Shown here piece after piece: positions 17,100-29,213 of a stretch of 64,000 bases of DNA (position 1 is its first letter; each line of letters begins with the position of its first letter). A program made the position numbers and the translations under genes. This DNA is from Solirubrobacterales bacterium 67-14 (GTDB taxonomy: Bacteria; Actinomycetota; Thermoleophilia; Solirubrobacterales; 70-9). The DNA is taken from contig MKST01000011.1 of NCBI GenBank assembly GCA_001897355.1, positions 798,460-862,459 on the forward strand, given 5' to 3'. The notes beneath the pieces are model-generated. The model searched no databases. It saw only the letters and a list, made by a program, of their open reading frames with translations, and had not been told where the DNA came from.

Positions 17100-17861
17100 G
17101 TGGCCGACCGCAACGAGATCATCGCCTTCTGTGACGAACTGCTGGAGATCGACAGCTTCGGCGACTACGGGCCCAACGGCCTGCAGGTGCCGGGCCGGAC
17201 CGAGATCGGCCGCGTGGCGACCGCGGTATCGGCCCACCTCGCCTCGATCGAGGCCGCGGTCGAAACCGGGGCCGACCTGCTGCTCACCCACCACGGCCTG
17301 TTCTGGGACTTCCATCCCCGCGCCCTGACCGAGGCGATGGCGGAACGGCTGCGGGTCGCCCTTCGGAACGGCCTGAACGTGGCCGGCTACCACCTGCCTC
17401 TCGACGGGCATCCGGAGATCGGCAACAACGCCCTGATCGTCCGACAGCTCGGCTTCGAGGTCGCGCCGGACGAGATCGGCGAAGCGAAGGGCCGCCACAT
17501 CGGCGCAGTCGGCCGACGGGCCGAGCCGATCGCGGCGACCGACCTCTTCGAGCTCGTCGCCGGTGAGCTCGGTCGTGATCCCCTGGTCTTCGCCGAGGGC
17601 CCGGAAGAGGTTTCTTCGATCGGGGTGGTGACCGGGGCCGGTGCCTCTGACATCCACGAGGCGATCGCGCTCGGGCTCGACGCTTTCCTCACCGGCGAGC
17701 CTTCCGAGCACGTGATGGCAGATGCCCGGGAAGGTGGAATCCACTTCATCGCCGCCGGCCATTACGCGACCGAGGTCTGTGGCATCAGCGCGCTCGGTGA
17801 ACTGGTTTCCCGGCGTTTCGAGGTCGAGCACGAGTTCCTCGACCTGCCGAATCCGATCTGA
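17100..17861 (+). CDS. Nif3-family dinuclear metal protein
   Basis: Product of 253 aa, standard for the short Nif3/YbgI group. Metal-ligand motifs are intact: LLTHHGLFWDF near residue 60, GYHLPLDGHPEIGNN near residue 98, and GHYATEVCG near the C-terminus. The family is conserved, forms toroidal hexamers and binds two metal ions; its reaction is unsettled, although database entries often call it GTP cyclohydrolase 1 type 2. Start GTG follows a TANNNT box by 6 nt. Followed by an acyl-CoA ligase gene 72 nt later. Confidence 0.9.
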   Translation: MADRNEIIAFCDELLEIDSFGDYGPNGLQVPGRTEIGRVATAVSAHLASIEAAVETGADLLLTHHGLFWDFHPRALTEAMAERLRVALRNGLNVAGYHLPLDGHPEIGNNALIVRQLGFEVAPDEIGEAKGRHIGAVGRRAEPIAATDLFELVAGELGRDPLVFAEGPEEVSSIGVVTGAGASDIHEAIALGLDAFLTGEPSEHVMADAREGGIHFIAAGHYATEVCGISALGELVSRRFEVEHEFLDLPNPI

Positions 17862-17933
17862 TGTGGCAGGATCAGTCGATCAATTTGGACGAGATCCGTC
17901 TAGCCGTGCCACATAGCCAACCAGGAGAGAGAG

Positions 17934-19730
17934 TTGTCCAGCACCTACCAGCCGACCAATCGTTCCCGGACCCTCGCCGACCTGCTGCCCAATTCGGCGG
18001 CCCGGCACGGCTCGGACGGAGCCTTCCTCTTCAAGAACGACAGCGGCAGCTGGGAAGAGTCCTCCTATGACGCAGTGGTGGCGCAGGTCCAGGCACTGAC
18101 CCTCGGCTTCGCGTCGCTCGGCATCCAGCGGGGCGACAAGGTCGCGATCCTCGGCAACACCCGGCCGGAATGGACCCTCTTCGATTTCGCCGCGATGAGT
18201 GCCGGGGCGACGGTCGTCCCGATCTACCAGAGCAACTCGCCGGCCGAATGCCAGTACGTGCTCGATCATTCGGAGGCGCGGGCGATCGTGGTCGAGGACG
18301 ATGAGCAACTCGCCAAGATCATCGAGGTCAAGGACTCCCTGCCCGCCCTCGAGTTCGTCCTGATCATGGTCGGCGAGGCCGAAGGCGCGATCGGCATGGA
18401 CGAGCTGCGCAAGATGGGCGAATCCGGCACTGCCGAGGAGTACAAGGCCAGTTACGAGGCGGTCGAGCCAGGTGACCTGTGCAAGATCGTCTACACCTCC
18501 GGCACCACCGGCCCGCCCAAGGGATGCATGATCTCCCACGGCAACTACCGCGCCATGCTCGACATGGCCGACACCGTGAACATCATCCAGGAGGGCGAGA
18601 CCAGCTACCTGTTCCTGCCCCTGGCCCATGTCTTCGCCCTGCTGATCCAGTACGGGATGGTCGACATCGGCGGTCGGATCGCCTACTGGGAGCGCGATCA
18701 GCTCAAGATCGTCCCCAACCTGGTCGAGGTCAAGCCGGAGTCCTTCCCCTCGGTCCCGCGCATCTTCGAGAAGGTCCACGACACCGCGCTCGCCTCGGCC
18801 GAATCGGAGGGCGGCCTCAAGGCGGCGATCTTCCGCTGGGCCTTTCGGGTCGGCAAGCGTTACCGCAAGGCCGAGGCGCAGGGCAAGAAGCCGGGCTTCC
18901 TGCTCACCAAGCAGTTCAACTTCGCCGACAAGGCGGTCTTCTCCAAGATCCGCGCCATCTTCGGCGGCAACCTGCGGGTGGCGATCAGCGGCGCCGCCCC
19001 GATCGACCCGGAGATCCTGCGCTTCTACGAGGCGGCCGGCGTGCCGCTCTTCGAAGCCTGGGGCATGACCGAGACCTCGACCGGCGGCACCACCAACATG
19101 CCGGGCGCCAACCGGATCGGCACGGTCGGCCGCGCGGTGGACGGGATCGACGTCAAGATCGCCGAGGACGGCGAGCTGATGATCAAGGGCGACAACGTCT
19201 TCCAGGGCTACTACAAGAACCCGGAAGCGACCGCCGAGACGATCACCGACGGCTGGCTCCACACCGGTGACATCGCCTCGATCGACGATGACGGCTACAT
19301 CTCGATCATCGGCCGCAAGAAAGAGATCATCATCACCGCCGGCGGCAAGAACATCACCCCGGTCAACATCGAGCAAGAGGTCAAGCGGCATCCGCTGGTC
19401 TCGCAGTGCGTGGTGATCGGTGACCGCAAGCCCTACCTGATCGCGCTGATCACCCTCGACCAGGAAGCCCTGACCCGATTCGCCGCCGAGCAGGGCATGC
19501 TCGACGAGCCGGCCGCGATGGTCAACAGCCCCCTGGTCCGCGAGACCCTCGAGAAACACATCGAAGAGGTCAACAAGAACTTCGCCCGGGTCGAGCAGAT
19601 CAAGCGTTTCCACATCCTCCCGCACGACCTGAGCCAGGAAGGCGGCGAGCTTACCCCCACCCTGAAGATCAAGCGCCCGGTCGTCGCGACCAAGTACGAA
19701 AAAGAAATCGAAGAGCTCTACGCGTCTTAA
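17934..19730 (+). CDS. Long-chain fatty acid-CoA ligase
   Basis: Product of 598 aa from TTG 17934-17936 with AGGAGAGAGAG just upstream. AMP-binding signature YTSGTTGPPKGCMISHGNYR near residue 185, A5 region FEAWGMTETSTGG, and A8 region HTGDIASIDDDGYISIIGRK with GGKNITP. These match the large FadD15/FACL branch of the adenylate-forming family. It activates fatty acids with ATP and CoA for degradation or lipid synthesis. Cytoplasmic or membrane-peripheral. A convergent patatin phospholipase follows, which could supply free fatty acids (inference). Confidence 0.93.
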   Translation: MSSTYQPTNRSRTLADLLPNSAARHGSDGAFLFKNDSGSWEESSYDAVVAQVQALTLGFASLGIQRGDKVAILGNTRPEWTLFDFAAMSAGATVVPIYQSNSPAECQYVLDHSEARAIVVEDDEQLAKIIEVKDSLPALEFVLIMVGEAEGAIGMDELRKMGESGTAEEYKASYEAVEPGDLCKIVYTSGTTGPPKGCMISHGNYRAMLDMADTVNIIQEGETSYLFLPLAHVFALLIQYGMVDIGGRIAYWERDQLKIVPNLVEVKPESFPSVPRIFEKVHDTALASAESEGGLKAAIFRWAFRVGKRYRKAEAQGKKPGFLLTKQFNFADKAVFSKIRAIFGGNLRVAISGAAPIDPEILRFYEAAGVPLFEAWGMTETSTGGTTNMPGANRIGTVGRAVDGIDVKIAEDGELMIKGDNVFQGYYKNPEATAETITDGWLHTGDIASIDDDGYISIIGRKKEIIITAGGKNITPVNIEQEVKRHPLVSQCVVIGDRKPYLIALITLDQEALTRFAAEQGMLDEPAAMVNSPLVRETLEKHIEEVNKNFARVEQIKRFHILPHDLSQEGGELTPTLKIKRPVVATKYEKEIEELYAS

Positions 19731-19735
19731 CTGCA

Positions 19736-19813
19736 AGTCGGGCGGGGTCCGACCCGCCCTCCAAGTAAAACCCGTCCGATCACAGAAAAAGCTGATGGAT
19801 GATCGGACTCCAC
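19736..19813. repeat. Intergenic hairpins, copy B of repeat
   Basis: After the ligase stop, GGGCGGG (19740-19746 region) pairs with CCCGCCC (19753-19759 region). The stretch 19760-19813 then resembles the element at 9421-9478: same CTCCAAGTA-AACCCG start, AAAAA in the loop, GATGGATG, and CGGACTC-CAC end. Here arms 19774-19782 and 19800-19808 pair perfectly over 9 bp, with compensating changes against copy A. It lies between convergent genes, so it may also terminate transcription. Confidence 0.5.
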
Positions 19814-19839
19814 CCCGCGGCGCTACACAAGCACCCGGG

Positions 19840-21102
19840 CTAGGTCGTACCGGTTTGCCTTAGCAGGGCGCCCGTGGTCTGTTCGAAGATGCGTCGCCAG
19901 ACCGAGGCTTCGGTGGTCTCTTGCTCTTTGACCTTGCGGACGACTCGGCGTAGGCGGGTGGCGGAGATCTCGACGCCGTGCTTTTCGGTGACTTCGGTGT
20001 AGTAGGCGTAATCCTCGGCCAAGCGGGCGGTCACCGTCTCGAAGCCGTGCGTGGCGATGTCGAGGCGGCGCGAGTAGTCCATGATCGACGTGCCGAACAT
20101 CAGCTCGTCGTCGGGTTCCGGCTCGAAGAGCAGGATGTCCACCCCCGGGTAGCGCTCCTTCCAGGATTCGACCGCGATCGCGAGTCGTTGGTGGAGCAGG
20201 AGGCGGAAGGCCTGGTTGGCGATCGCCGGCAGGCCCATGTCGGCGATCCGGCGGACCTTGCTGCCGGAAACGGTGGGCAGACCGACGTTGCGGTCGTTGA
20301 CGTAAGGGACGAGCGGGTTGATGACCACGATGAACTCGGCCCCGCGTTCCACCGCGACGTCGACGTTGGTGGTCGAGTAGATCCCGCCGTCGACCAGGGT
20401 GCGGCCGTTCACCTCGACCGGTTCGTAGACCAACGGCAGCGCGGTCGAGCATTCGACCGCCTTCGAGACCGGGATCCCGGACCAATCGCCGTCCTTGTCG
20501 CCGAAGACGACCCGTTCGCCCGAGTCGAGGTCGGTGCCGGTCAGGTACAGCTCGCGGGGGATCGCGTCGAAGGAGTCGACGATGCCCTTGGTCGCCAGCG
20601 CCTCCTTGACGTAGGCGCCGATGCCGGCGTTGGAGTACAACCCGGTGGGCAGGTGCTCGGCGAGGCCGTAGGCGATGTCGATCACCGAGAGGTCGCGGAA
20701 ACGGGGCACCATGCTCTTGACCATGCCGGCGACGTGAAGCGGCAGCGTGACGGCCCGGCTCACATACTCACCGAGGTTCGGGCGCAGGACCGTGTCCTGG
20801 CTGATCCGGTCGATCGGCGGGCCCTCTTCGTCGGTCAGTACCCGCATCATCTCCTCGGGCGTGACCCCAGCGGCGACCATGCTGCCGATGAAGGATCCGG
20901 CACTGGTGCCGACGTACATGTCGAAGTCGTTGACCGTGTAGTTCACGGCGAGCAGGTCGAGTGCCCTGAGGGTGCCGATCTCGTATACGCCGCCGGTGAA
21001 GCCACCGCCGCCCAAAACCAGCGCGGAACGCGACCGCTTCCTGGCTTTTTTGGCGTTGCTACGCCGTTTCTGGGATTCCTCAATGTTTACGACTTTGCCC
21101 AT
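19840..21102 (-). CDS. Patatin-like phospholipase
   Basis: Product of 420 aa. Oxyanion loop GGGGFTGGVYEIG near residue 31, nucleophile elbow GTSAGSF near residue 65, and the dyad Asp in LVDGGIYST. This is the Ser-Asp catalytic dyad of patatin/RssA-type lipid acyl hydrolases. The N-terminal 25 residues are basic (KRRSNAKKARKRSRS) and precede a short hydrophobic strand, so it is likely cytoplasmic or membrane-associated. GGAG is 4 nt before ATG and a CATAAT -10-like box is 9 nt before it. Confidence 0.9.
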   Translation of the reverse strand: MGKVVNIEESQKRRSNAKKARKRSRSALVLGGGGFTGGVYEIGTLRALDLLAVNYTVNDFDMYVGTSAGSFIGSMVAAGVTPEEMMRVLTDEEGPPIDRISQDTVLRPNLGEYVSRAVTLPLHVAGMVKSMVPRFRDLSVIDIAYGLAEHLPTGLYSNAGIGAYVKEALATKGIVDSFDAIPRELYLTGTDLDSGERVVFGDKDGDWSGIPVSKAVECSTALPLVYEPVEVNGRTLVDGGIYSTTNVDVAVERGAEFIVVINPLVPYVNDRNVGLPTVSGSKVRRIADMGLPAIANQAFRLLLHQRLAIAVESWKERYPGVDILLFEPEPDDELMFGTSIMDYSRRLDIATHGFETVTARLAEDYAYYTEVTEKHGVEISATRLRRVVRKVKEQETTEASVWRRIFEQTTGALLRQTGTT

Positions 21103-21173
21103 CAGGCTCCAATTATGTCAGCAATCCATGTCAACATCCGCTACCTTCGGCCTGCGGTTTGTTGCAACTGAAG

Positions 21174-22499
21174 ATGAAACACGCCCTCCCGGCCATGGCT
21201 GCGGCGCTGCTCCTGACCCTCGCGGCGCCGGCCCAGGCCTCACCCCCCAAGCCCCTCCCCAACCCGGATCGGCCTGCGGTCACCCCCATGCTGCAGGACT
21301 CGGAGGCCGGCACCTCGGCCTCGGCCAGCGCCGCCCGGATCTGCCCCGCCCTGCGCCGCCTGGCCCGCCGCGGCAACCGGTCGCCCGGGCTGCGGGTGCT
21401 GAACCTGAAGACTGGCAAGAGCATCTGCACCCTGAACTCGCTGGCCCGCCGCTCGCTCGCCTCGAACAACAAGCTGTTCACCACTTCGACCGCGCTGGCC
21501 CGACTCGGCCGGAGCCATACCTTCCGCACCCGGGTCTTCTCTTCCGGGCCGATCAAGAACGGCACCCTGGACGGCAACCTCTTCCTCAAGGGCGGCGGCG
21601 ACCCCAGCTTCGGCACCTCCGCCTTCGTCGACTCCTACCTGGCCGGGGTCGGGACCGAGGTCGAGAAGCTGGCGGCACAGGTCAAACAGGCCGGCATCAA
21701 GCGGGTGACCGGCCGGGTCGTCGCCGACGACACGGTCTTCGACCGGCTGCGCGGGGTAGCCGATTCGGGCTACGCGACGAGTTCTTGGATCGGCCCCCTC
21801 TCCGGCCTCTCCTTCAACGCCGGCTTCACCTCGGCCAGCATGACCCGGTTCAGTTCCGACCCGGCCCGTCTGGCTGCCCGCAGCCTGGCCCGGGCGCTGC
21901 GGGTCCGCGGGGTCAACATAAGGCTCGAGTCCGGCCTGCGGCAGACCCCGGCCCGGGCGATGAAGAACCTGGTCGCCCGCCAGGTCTCCCCCGACATGGG
22001 CTGGATGGTGCGGATCACCAATCTCAACTCGGTCAATTTCTGGGCCGAGATGCTGCTCAAGGATCTCGGCGCGACATACCTAGGCTCGGGGACCACGGCC
22101 AATGGGGTCAAGGTGGTCCGCCGGACCATGGCCTCGCTGGGCGTGAACGTCTGGCCGATCGACGGCTCCGGCCTCACCTTCGGTAACCGCTCAACCGCCC
22201 ATGACGTGGTCAAGCTGCTGATGCGGGCCCGCAGCCAGCCCTGGGGCAAAGCGCTGCTCGACTCGCTGCCGACCGCCGCGGTCGACGGCACGCTGGCCGA
22301 CCGCATGCGCGGCTCGGCCGCCCAGCGACGCTGCCACGCGAAGACCGGCACCTTGACCGGGGTCTCTGCCTTGTCCGGCTACTGCTTCAACGAGTCGGGA
22401 CGCCAGTTCGCCTTCTCGATCCTGATGAACGACGTGACCAACCTGTACACCGCCCACCTGGCCCAGGACCGCATAGCCGCCTTGATCGCGCGGCTATAG
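21174..22499 (+). CDS. dacB: D-alanyl-D-alanine carboxypeptidase, PBP4 (S13) family
   Basis: Product of 441 aa from ATG 21174, which begins a classic signal peptide (MKHALPAMAAALLL ... AQA); TTG 21159 in frame would add five residues. Penicillin-binding motifs are present: SxxK as SNNK (ASNNKLFTTSTAL), SxN as SVN in LNSVNFWAEMLLK, and KTG in HAKTGTLTGVSALSGYC. S13 enzymes trim or cleave peptidoglycan cross-links outside the membrane. The stop abuts that of the convergent PD40 gene. Confidence 0.9.
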   Translation: MKHALPAMAAALLLTLAAPAQASPPKPLPNPDRPAVTPMLQDSEAGTSASASAARICPALRRLARRGNRSPGLRVLNLKTGKSICTLNSLARRSLASNNKLFTTSTALARLGRSHTFRTRVFSSGPIKNGTLDGNLFLKGGGDPSFGTSAFVDSYLAGVGTEVEKLAAQVKQAGIKRVTGRVVADDTVFDRLRGVADSGYATSSWIGPLSGLSFNAGFTSASMTRFSSDPARLAARSLARALRVRGVNIRLESGLRQTPARAMKNLVARQVSPDMGWMVRITNLNSVNFWAEMLLKDLGATYLGSGTTANGVKVVRRTMASLGVNVWPIDGSGLTFGNRSTAHDVVKLLMRARSQPWGKALLDSLPTAAVDGTLADRMRGSAAQRRCHAKTGTLTGVSALSGYCFNESGRQFAFSILMNDVTNLYTAHLAQDRIAALIARL

Positions 22500-23426
22500 C
22501 TATTTACGAAGCCACTGTTCGACTTCGGCGTAGTCGCCGGGGGCCTTGAGGTACTTGATCTTGCCGGTCTTGAGGGTGAGGACGCCGATCTTTCTCTTTC
22601 CCTCGGTGCCCTGGCTGAAGGCGACCAGCTTGCCGTCCGGCGAGTAGAAAGAGTCGAAGTTGACCGCGCCTGTGCGGGTCAGCCGTTTGGCGCCCTTCCC
22701 GTTGAGATGCGCCTTGAAAACCTCCCAGGCGTCGCCGACCGGTGCGGTGTAGGTGATCCACTTTCCGTCAGGTGAGAACGTGGCGCTGAGGGCCGGTCCC
22801 TTCGTCGCCACGGTGTGGCTCTTGCCGGTCTTCGTGTCCAACAGCCGGATCTTCGAGGCGTCCTCGTCGTTGCCGCGGTTGTAGGCGAGAAATCGCCCGT
22901 TCGGCGAAACGTCGGAGAGGCCCCAGTCTCGTTTCTGGTCCACCTTGAACGCCTTGGTCTTCTTGGTCTTGAACGTGTACCGCATCAGATGCCAGAAGAC
23001 GCCGGAATCCAGGTAGTACTTCTTCGAGAAGTAGATCGACTTGCCGTCCGGGGCGTAGACCGTGTCCGTGTTGAGCACGTCTGCTTCTTCCGGGGTGATC
23101 GCCTTCGCCTTCTTCGGATTCGAGAAAGGACCGAGCCACATCCGGTAGCCGGGATAGACCGAGTAGACGATCTGGCGGCCGTTCGGGGAGACCGCCGGGT
23201 CGGAATATGACTGGTCCAGCGTGCCGAGCAGCTTCTTGGCCTTGCCGTTCAGCATCTCCGTGAAGATGTTGCTCGTATTGCCGTTGATTCCACCCTCGAC
23301 GTAACCCGAGACGAGCAGCGGCCCGTTCTTCCCCGGCAAGGTGGCCGAGGCGGTCGCGGTCAGCAAGGCGAACGCAGCGACAACCGTCAACGCCAGAACC
23401 TTCCCGGCACCCCCCGATGAGTTCAT
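22500..23426 (-). CDS. Exported PD40/TolB-like beta-propeller protein
   Basis: Product of 308 aa from ATG 23424-23426; a longer frame from 23462 overlaps the end of ligA and is less likely. Signal peptide ends ATASA. Propeller repeats: AVSPNGRQIVYS, YAPDGKSIYFS, DVSPNGRFLAYN, TFSPDGKWITYT, FYSPDGKLVAFS. Shorter than the paralogues at 12.3-15.8 kb and without their C-terminal HTH-like part. Its stop (22500-22502) directly abuts the stop of the convergent S13 carboxypeptidase, with no room for a terminator. Confidence 0.8.
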   Translation of the reverse strand: MNSSGGAGKVLALTVVAAFALLTATASATLPGKNGPLLVSGYVEGGINGNTSNIFTEMLNGKAKKLLGTLDQSYSDPAVSPNGRQIVYSVYPGYRMWLGPFSNPKKAKAITPEEADVLNTDTVYAPDGKSIYFSKKYYLDSGVFWHLMRYTFKTKKTKAFKVDQKRDWGLSDVSPNGRFLAYNRGNDEDASKIRLLDTKTGKSHTVATKGPALSATFSPDGKWITYTAPVGDAWEVFKAHLNGKGAKRLTRTGAVNFDSFYSPDGKLVAFSQGTEGKRKIGVLTLKTGKIKYLKAPGDYAEVEQWLRK

Positions 23427-23436
23427 GCGGTCCAGC

Positions 23437-26291
<2,855 letters not shown>

Positions 26292-26330
26292 GCAGCCAAG
26301 GATATGAAACCCCCGACCTGTCCAGGCTTC

Positions 26331-27131
26331 TCAGCCGGCGACTGGGAGCGGCGGTGGCTCGGGGTAATCCACGCGAACGAAGAAAAGCCCTTGCGGCGGG
26401 GCGGTCACCCCGGCGTCGGGTCGCTCAGCGCCTTTCAGGAGATCCTCGAAATTGGCGAGGCTGCGGCTGCCGTCGGCCACTTCGAGCATGGTGCCGACCA
26501 GGATCCGGACCATGTTCCGCATGAATGAGTCGCCGGTGATCCAGAACTGGAGGGTGTCCCCGCCGGCGGTCGCGCCGGTGGCTGGGTCGGTCAGCCCTTC
26601 CTCGTCGAGCCATCTCGCCGAGTGGATGATCCGTTTGAAACGCTTGTGGTAGGTCTCGGTCGGCGTGAAGGCGGTGAAGTCATGCTCACCGGTCAGCCCC
26701 TTCGCACAGGCGTCCAGCAGCGCGCGGTCGATCGGCCGGGATACCCACCAGGCGCGGTCTACGGCGAAGGGGCTGTCGGGACGGCGGGTGAGCACGCGGT
26801 AGCAGTAGGTGCGAGAGACGGCATCCCGGCGGGCGTCGAAGCCGGAGACCGGGGTCACGGCCCGTACCGCGATCCCGCGCGGGGTCAGGCCGTTGAGGCT
26901 GCGGACGATCATCGGCGGCATCTCGCCGCCGAACTCGAAGCTGGCGACCTGGCCCAGCGCGTGGACCCCGGCGTCGGTACGCCCGGCCACCGTCAGTTCG
27001 ACCGGCTCGTCAACCCTCAGGGCGATCTTCAGGGCTTCTTCCAGCCGCGCCTGGACCGTGTCCACGCCCTCCTGCTTCGCCCAGCCCCGGAACGCGGAGC
27101 CGTCGTACTCGATGTCGAGGCGCCAGTTCAG
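26331..27131 (-). CDS. truA: tRNA pseudouridine synthase A, probable CTG start
   Basis: Product of 266 aa if begun at CTG 27129-27131, in CTGA overlap with the stop of the NHL-repeat gene. The first ordinary start in frame, GTG 27063-27065, would remove the conserved TruA N-terminus [19 protein letters not shown], including the strand that positions the active site, so it cannot be right. The catalytic Asp is in GRTDAGVH. Later motifs DFTAFTP and [19 protein letters not shown] are standard. It modifies U38-U40 in tRNA anticodon stems. Confidence 0.9.
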   Translation of the reverse strand: MNWRLDIEYDGSAFRGWAKQEGVDTVQARLEEALKIALRVDEPVELTVAGRTDAGVHALGQVASFEFGGEMPPMIVRSLNGLTPRGIAVRAVTPVSGFDARRDAVSRTYCYRVLTRRPDSPFAVDRAWWVSRPIDRALLDACAKGLTGEHDFTAFTPTETYHKRFKRIIHSARWLDEEGLTDPATGATAGGDTLQFWITGDSFMRNMVRILVGTMLEVADGSRSLANFEDLLKGAERPDAGVTAPPQGLFFVRVDYPEPPPLPVAG

Positions 27132-28663
27132 CGGCGGATGTAGAGGATCTTCTTGCCGTGGTTGCCCCAGGCCTGGGCAGTGATCGCCACCTTGCCACGG
27201 GCACGTTTGCTGAAGAAGATCGTGACCGTGCCGGTGACCGTCCAGCCGGGGGTGATGATCTTGGTGTTGAAGCCGCGCTTGACCACCACGCTGGGCCGGC
27301 CGGAGAGGGCCTTCTTGCCCATGTAGGTGAAGACGTTGCGAGCGCGCAGCGTGCCGCTGTTCTTGATCGAAACCTTCATGTTGACCGCTTCGCCGGGATG
27401 GACGACGCTGCCGCCGCCCTCTTTCCAGACCTTGACCGGCTTGATGATCGCCTGCTTGGGTTTGCCCTTGCCACCGCTCTTCTTGCCGCCGTTACCGCCG
27501 TTGCCGCCATTGCCGTTATTTCCACCGTTGCCGCCGTTGCCACCGTTGCCGCCATTCCCACCTGGGTTGATGACGGGGCCGGTCGTGGTACCGGTCGGCC
27601 CCGTCGGGTTGGTCGGACCGGTCGGGCCCGTGGGGTTGGTCGGCCCGGTGGGGCCGGTCGGGCTGGTCGGGCCCGTGGGGCCGGTGGGCTGGGTCGGCCC
27701 GGTGGGGCCGGTCGGACCGGTCGGGCCGCTCGGCGGATCCCAGCGGTCGACCCGGTTGTTCCAGTAGTTGGCGACGTTGATCGTGGTTCCGGGGCCGATC
27801 GCAACCGAGGTCGGCTGCGAGGTGACGAACGGCGAGGGCACCGGCCACTCGCTGAGGAAGGCTCCGCCGGTCGAAAGCCGCTGGACCCGGGAGTTGCCCT
27901 GGTCGGCGACGAAGAGGGTATTGCCGGAACCGATCGCCAGCCCGGCCGGGTTGTTGACCTGGCCCTGCGCGGAACCGAAGGTGCTCCAGACCCCGAGCAC
28001 GTTGCCGTTGGAGTCGCTCTTGACCAGTCGACTGTTGCCGGAATCGGAGATGTAGACGTTGCCCCCGGGATCGGTGGCCACGCCGAGCGGACCGGAGATG
28101 CCGCCGATGTCGTTGGCTCCCGAATCGAAGGTGAACTCCGACCCGCACCAACCCCAGGCATTGCATTTGACGATCCGGTTGTTGTCGGTGTCGGCGACGT
28201 AGACGTTGCCGCCGCCGTCGACCGCGACGTCGCCCGGCTGCTTGAACTGGCCGAGGCCGCTGCCGAAGGTGCCCCATTCGGTCTGGTAGCTGCCGTTCGG
28301 GTAGAAGCGCTGGATCCGGTTGTTGCCGGTGTCGGCGACGAAGATCGCGCCACCGGACTCGACCGAGATCCCACCCGGCGAGTTGAACTGTGCCTGGCCG
28401 TTGCCACCGTTGCCGAAGGCCATCAGCTGGGTCCCGGTCGGGCTGTACTTGACGACCCGGTTGCCGACCCGCTCGGTCACGTAGAGGTTGCCGCTGCTGT
28501 CGGTGGCGACGCCATAGGGGCCGTTGCCGTAGATCGGGGTACCCCAGGCGGCCTGGGCCGGGGATGCGCCGGCAAGCAGCAGCACGAAGGCAGCCGCGAA
28601 CGCCGCGAGTACCGACGCGAGTGAAGTCGCCCTATTTGAGTACAGCCCCCTGTTGAAATTCAA
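27128..28663 (-). CDS. Exported NHL-repeat protein with Pro/Thr/Gly repeat stalk
   Basis: Product of 511 aa from TTG 28661-28663. Signal peptide ends GASPAQA. Residues about 35-310 are NHL propeller blades ([59 protein letters not shown]). Then come xPT-GPT-GPT triplets (about 314-362), a Gly/Asn-rich run, a basic hinge ([11 protein letters not shown]), and a C-terminal beta domain of about 100 aa ([20 protein letters not shown] ... TITAQAW-like). This looks like a surface propeller on a flexible stalk. TATACT at 28701-28706 (minus) is a good -10. The stop overlaps the truA start. Confidence 0.82.
   Translation of the reverse strand: MNFNRGLYSNRATSLASVLAAFAAAFVLLLAGASPAQAAWGTPIYGNGPYGVATDSSGNLYVTERVGNRVVKYSPTGTQLMAFGNGGNGQAQFNSPGGISVESGGAIFVADTGNNRIQRFYPNGSYQTEWGTFGSGLGQFKQPGDVAVDGGGNVYVADTDNNRIVKCNAWGWCGSEFTFDSGANDIGGISGPLGVATDPGGNVYISDSGNSRLVKSDSNGNVLGVWSTFGSAQGQVNNPAGLAIGSGNTLFVADQGNSRVQRLSTGGAFLSEWPVPSPFVTSQPTSVAIGPGTTINVANYWNNRVDRWDPPSGPTGPTGPTGPTQPTGPTGPTSPTGPTGPTNPTGPTGPTNPTGPTGTTTGPVINPGGNGGNGGNGGNGGNNGNGGNGGNGGKKSGGKGKPKQAIIKPVKVWKEGGGSVVHPGEAVNMKVSIKNSGTLRARNVFTYMGKKALSGRPSVVVKRGFNTKIITPGWTVTGTVTIFFSKRARGKVAITAQAWGNHGKKILYIRR
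27484..27563 (-). repeat. Gly-Gly-Asn coding repeat
   Basis: Tandem GGN codon triplets (GGNGGNGGNGGNNGNGGN) inside the NHL protein, a low-complexity linker between the Pro/Thr stalk and the C-terminal domain. Confidence 0.8.
27594..27729 (-). repeat. Nonapeptide xPT-GPT-GPT coding repeat
   Basis: Near-perfect tandem 27-nt units in the NHL gene. Every third triplet carries Q, S or N in place of Gly, giving a nine-residue period rather than an unbroken collagen Gly-X-Y register. Confidence 0.8.
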
Positions 28664-28700
28664 TGCCTGGCCCGATCGATTCGGAATTCAGTAATTGCCC

Positions 28701-28706
28701 AGTATA
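28701..28706 (-). promoter_or_regulatory. -10 box of NHL-repeat gene
   Basis: TATACT on the minus strand, 37 nt before the TTG start. No convincing -35 was found. Confidence 0.45.
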
Positions 28707-28768
28707 GGCGCAGTCTCACAAACACCGGGGATTCGGAAAAGGTTCGCCTCACGGGGTCGGAGCAAAGG

Positions 28769-28793
28769 AAAGGGGAGCCGTCGGCTCCCCTTT
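28769..28793 (-). terminator. Terminator of the ribosomal/rpoA operon
   Basis: Perfect 11-bp stem AAAGGGGAGCC / GGCTCCCCTTT with a 3-nt loop, followed on the minus strand by CCTTTG. It lies 38 nt downstream of the rplQ stop and ends the whole minus-strand block. Confidence 0.88.
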
Positions 28794-28830
28794 CGCAATC
28801 TCGCTCGCTTCCGAGCCTGTCCGATCCGGC

Positions 28831-29184
28831 TCAGACGAGCTCGAGGAAGACCATTTCGGTCGAGTCGGACTTGCGCGGGCCGATCTTGACGATGCGGGTG
28901 TAGCCACCCTCGCGTTCCGCGTAGCGCGGGGCGATCTCCTCGAACAGCTTGTGGACGGCGAACTTGTCCTGGCGCAGGACCGAGAGGGCCTGGCGCCGGG
29001 CGTGGAGGTCACCGCGCTTGCCGAGCGTGATCAGCTTCTCGATCTCCGGCTTGGCCGCCTTGGCCTTCGCCTGGCTGGTCTTGATGCGCTCGTGCTCGAT
29101 GATCTCCTTGGAGAGGTTGCTGAGCAGCGCCTTCCGGTGGGCGGAATCCCGGCCCAGCTTGTTTCTTTTCTTTGCGTGGCGCAT
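28831..29184 (-). CDS. rplQ: 50S ribosomal protein L17
   Basis: Product of 117 aa with AAGGAG before the ATG. It starts [20 protein letters not shown], the L17 hallmark, and ends without the long extension seen in some actinobacteria. L17 lies near the exit tunnel of the large subunit. Last gene of the operon, 29 nt after rpoA, as usual in bacteria. Confidence 0.97.
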   Translation of the reverse strand: MRHAKKRNKLGRDSAHRKALLSNLSKEIIEHERIKTSQAKAKAAKPEIEKLITLGKRGDLHARRQALSVLRQDKFAVHKLFEEIAPRYAEREGGYTRIVKIGPRKSDSTEMVFLELV

Positions 29185-29213
29185 CGTTTCTCCTTGAGTC
29201 TTACTAGGTAAAG

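Noticed and set aside
22497-22502. Directly abutting stop codons of two convergent genes as a functional antisense site
   Set aside because: Unusual but explicable by compaction; nothing else in the sequence supports regulation.
27063-27065. GTG as truA start
   Set aside because: It removes the conserved YDGSAFRGW region needed for the TruA fold.
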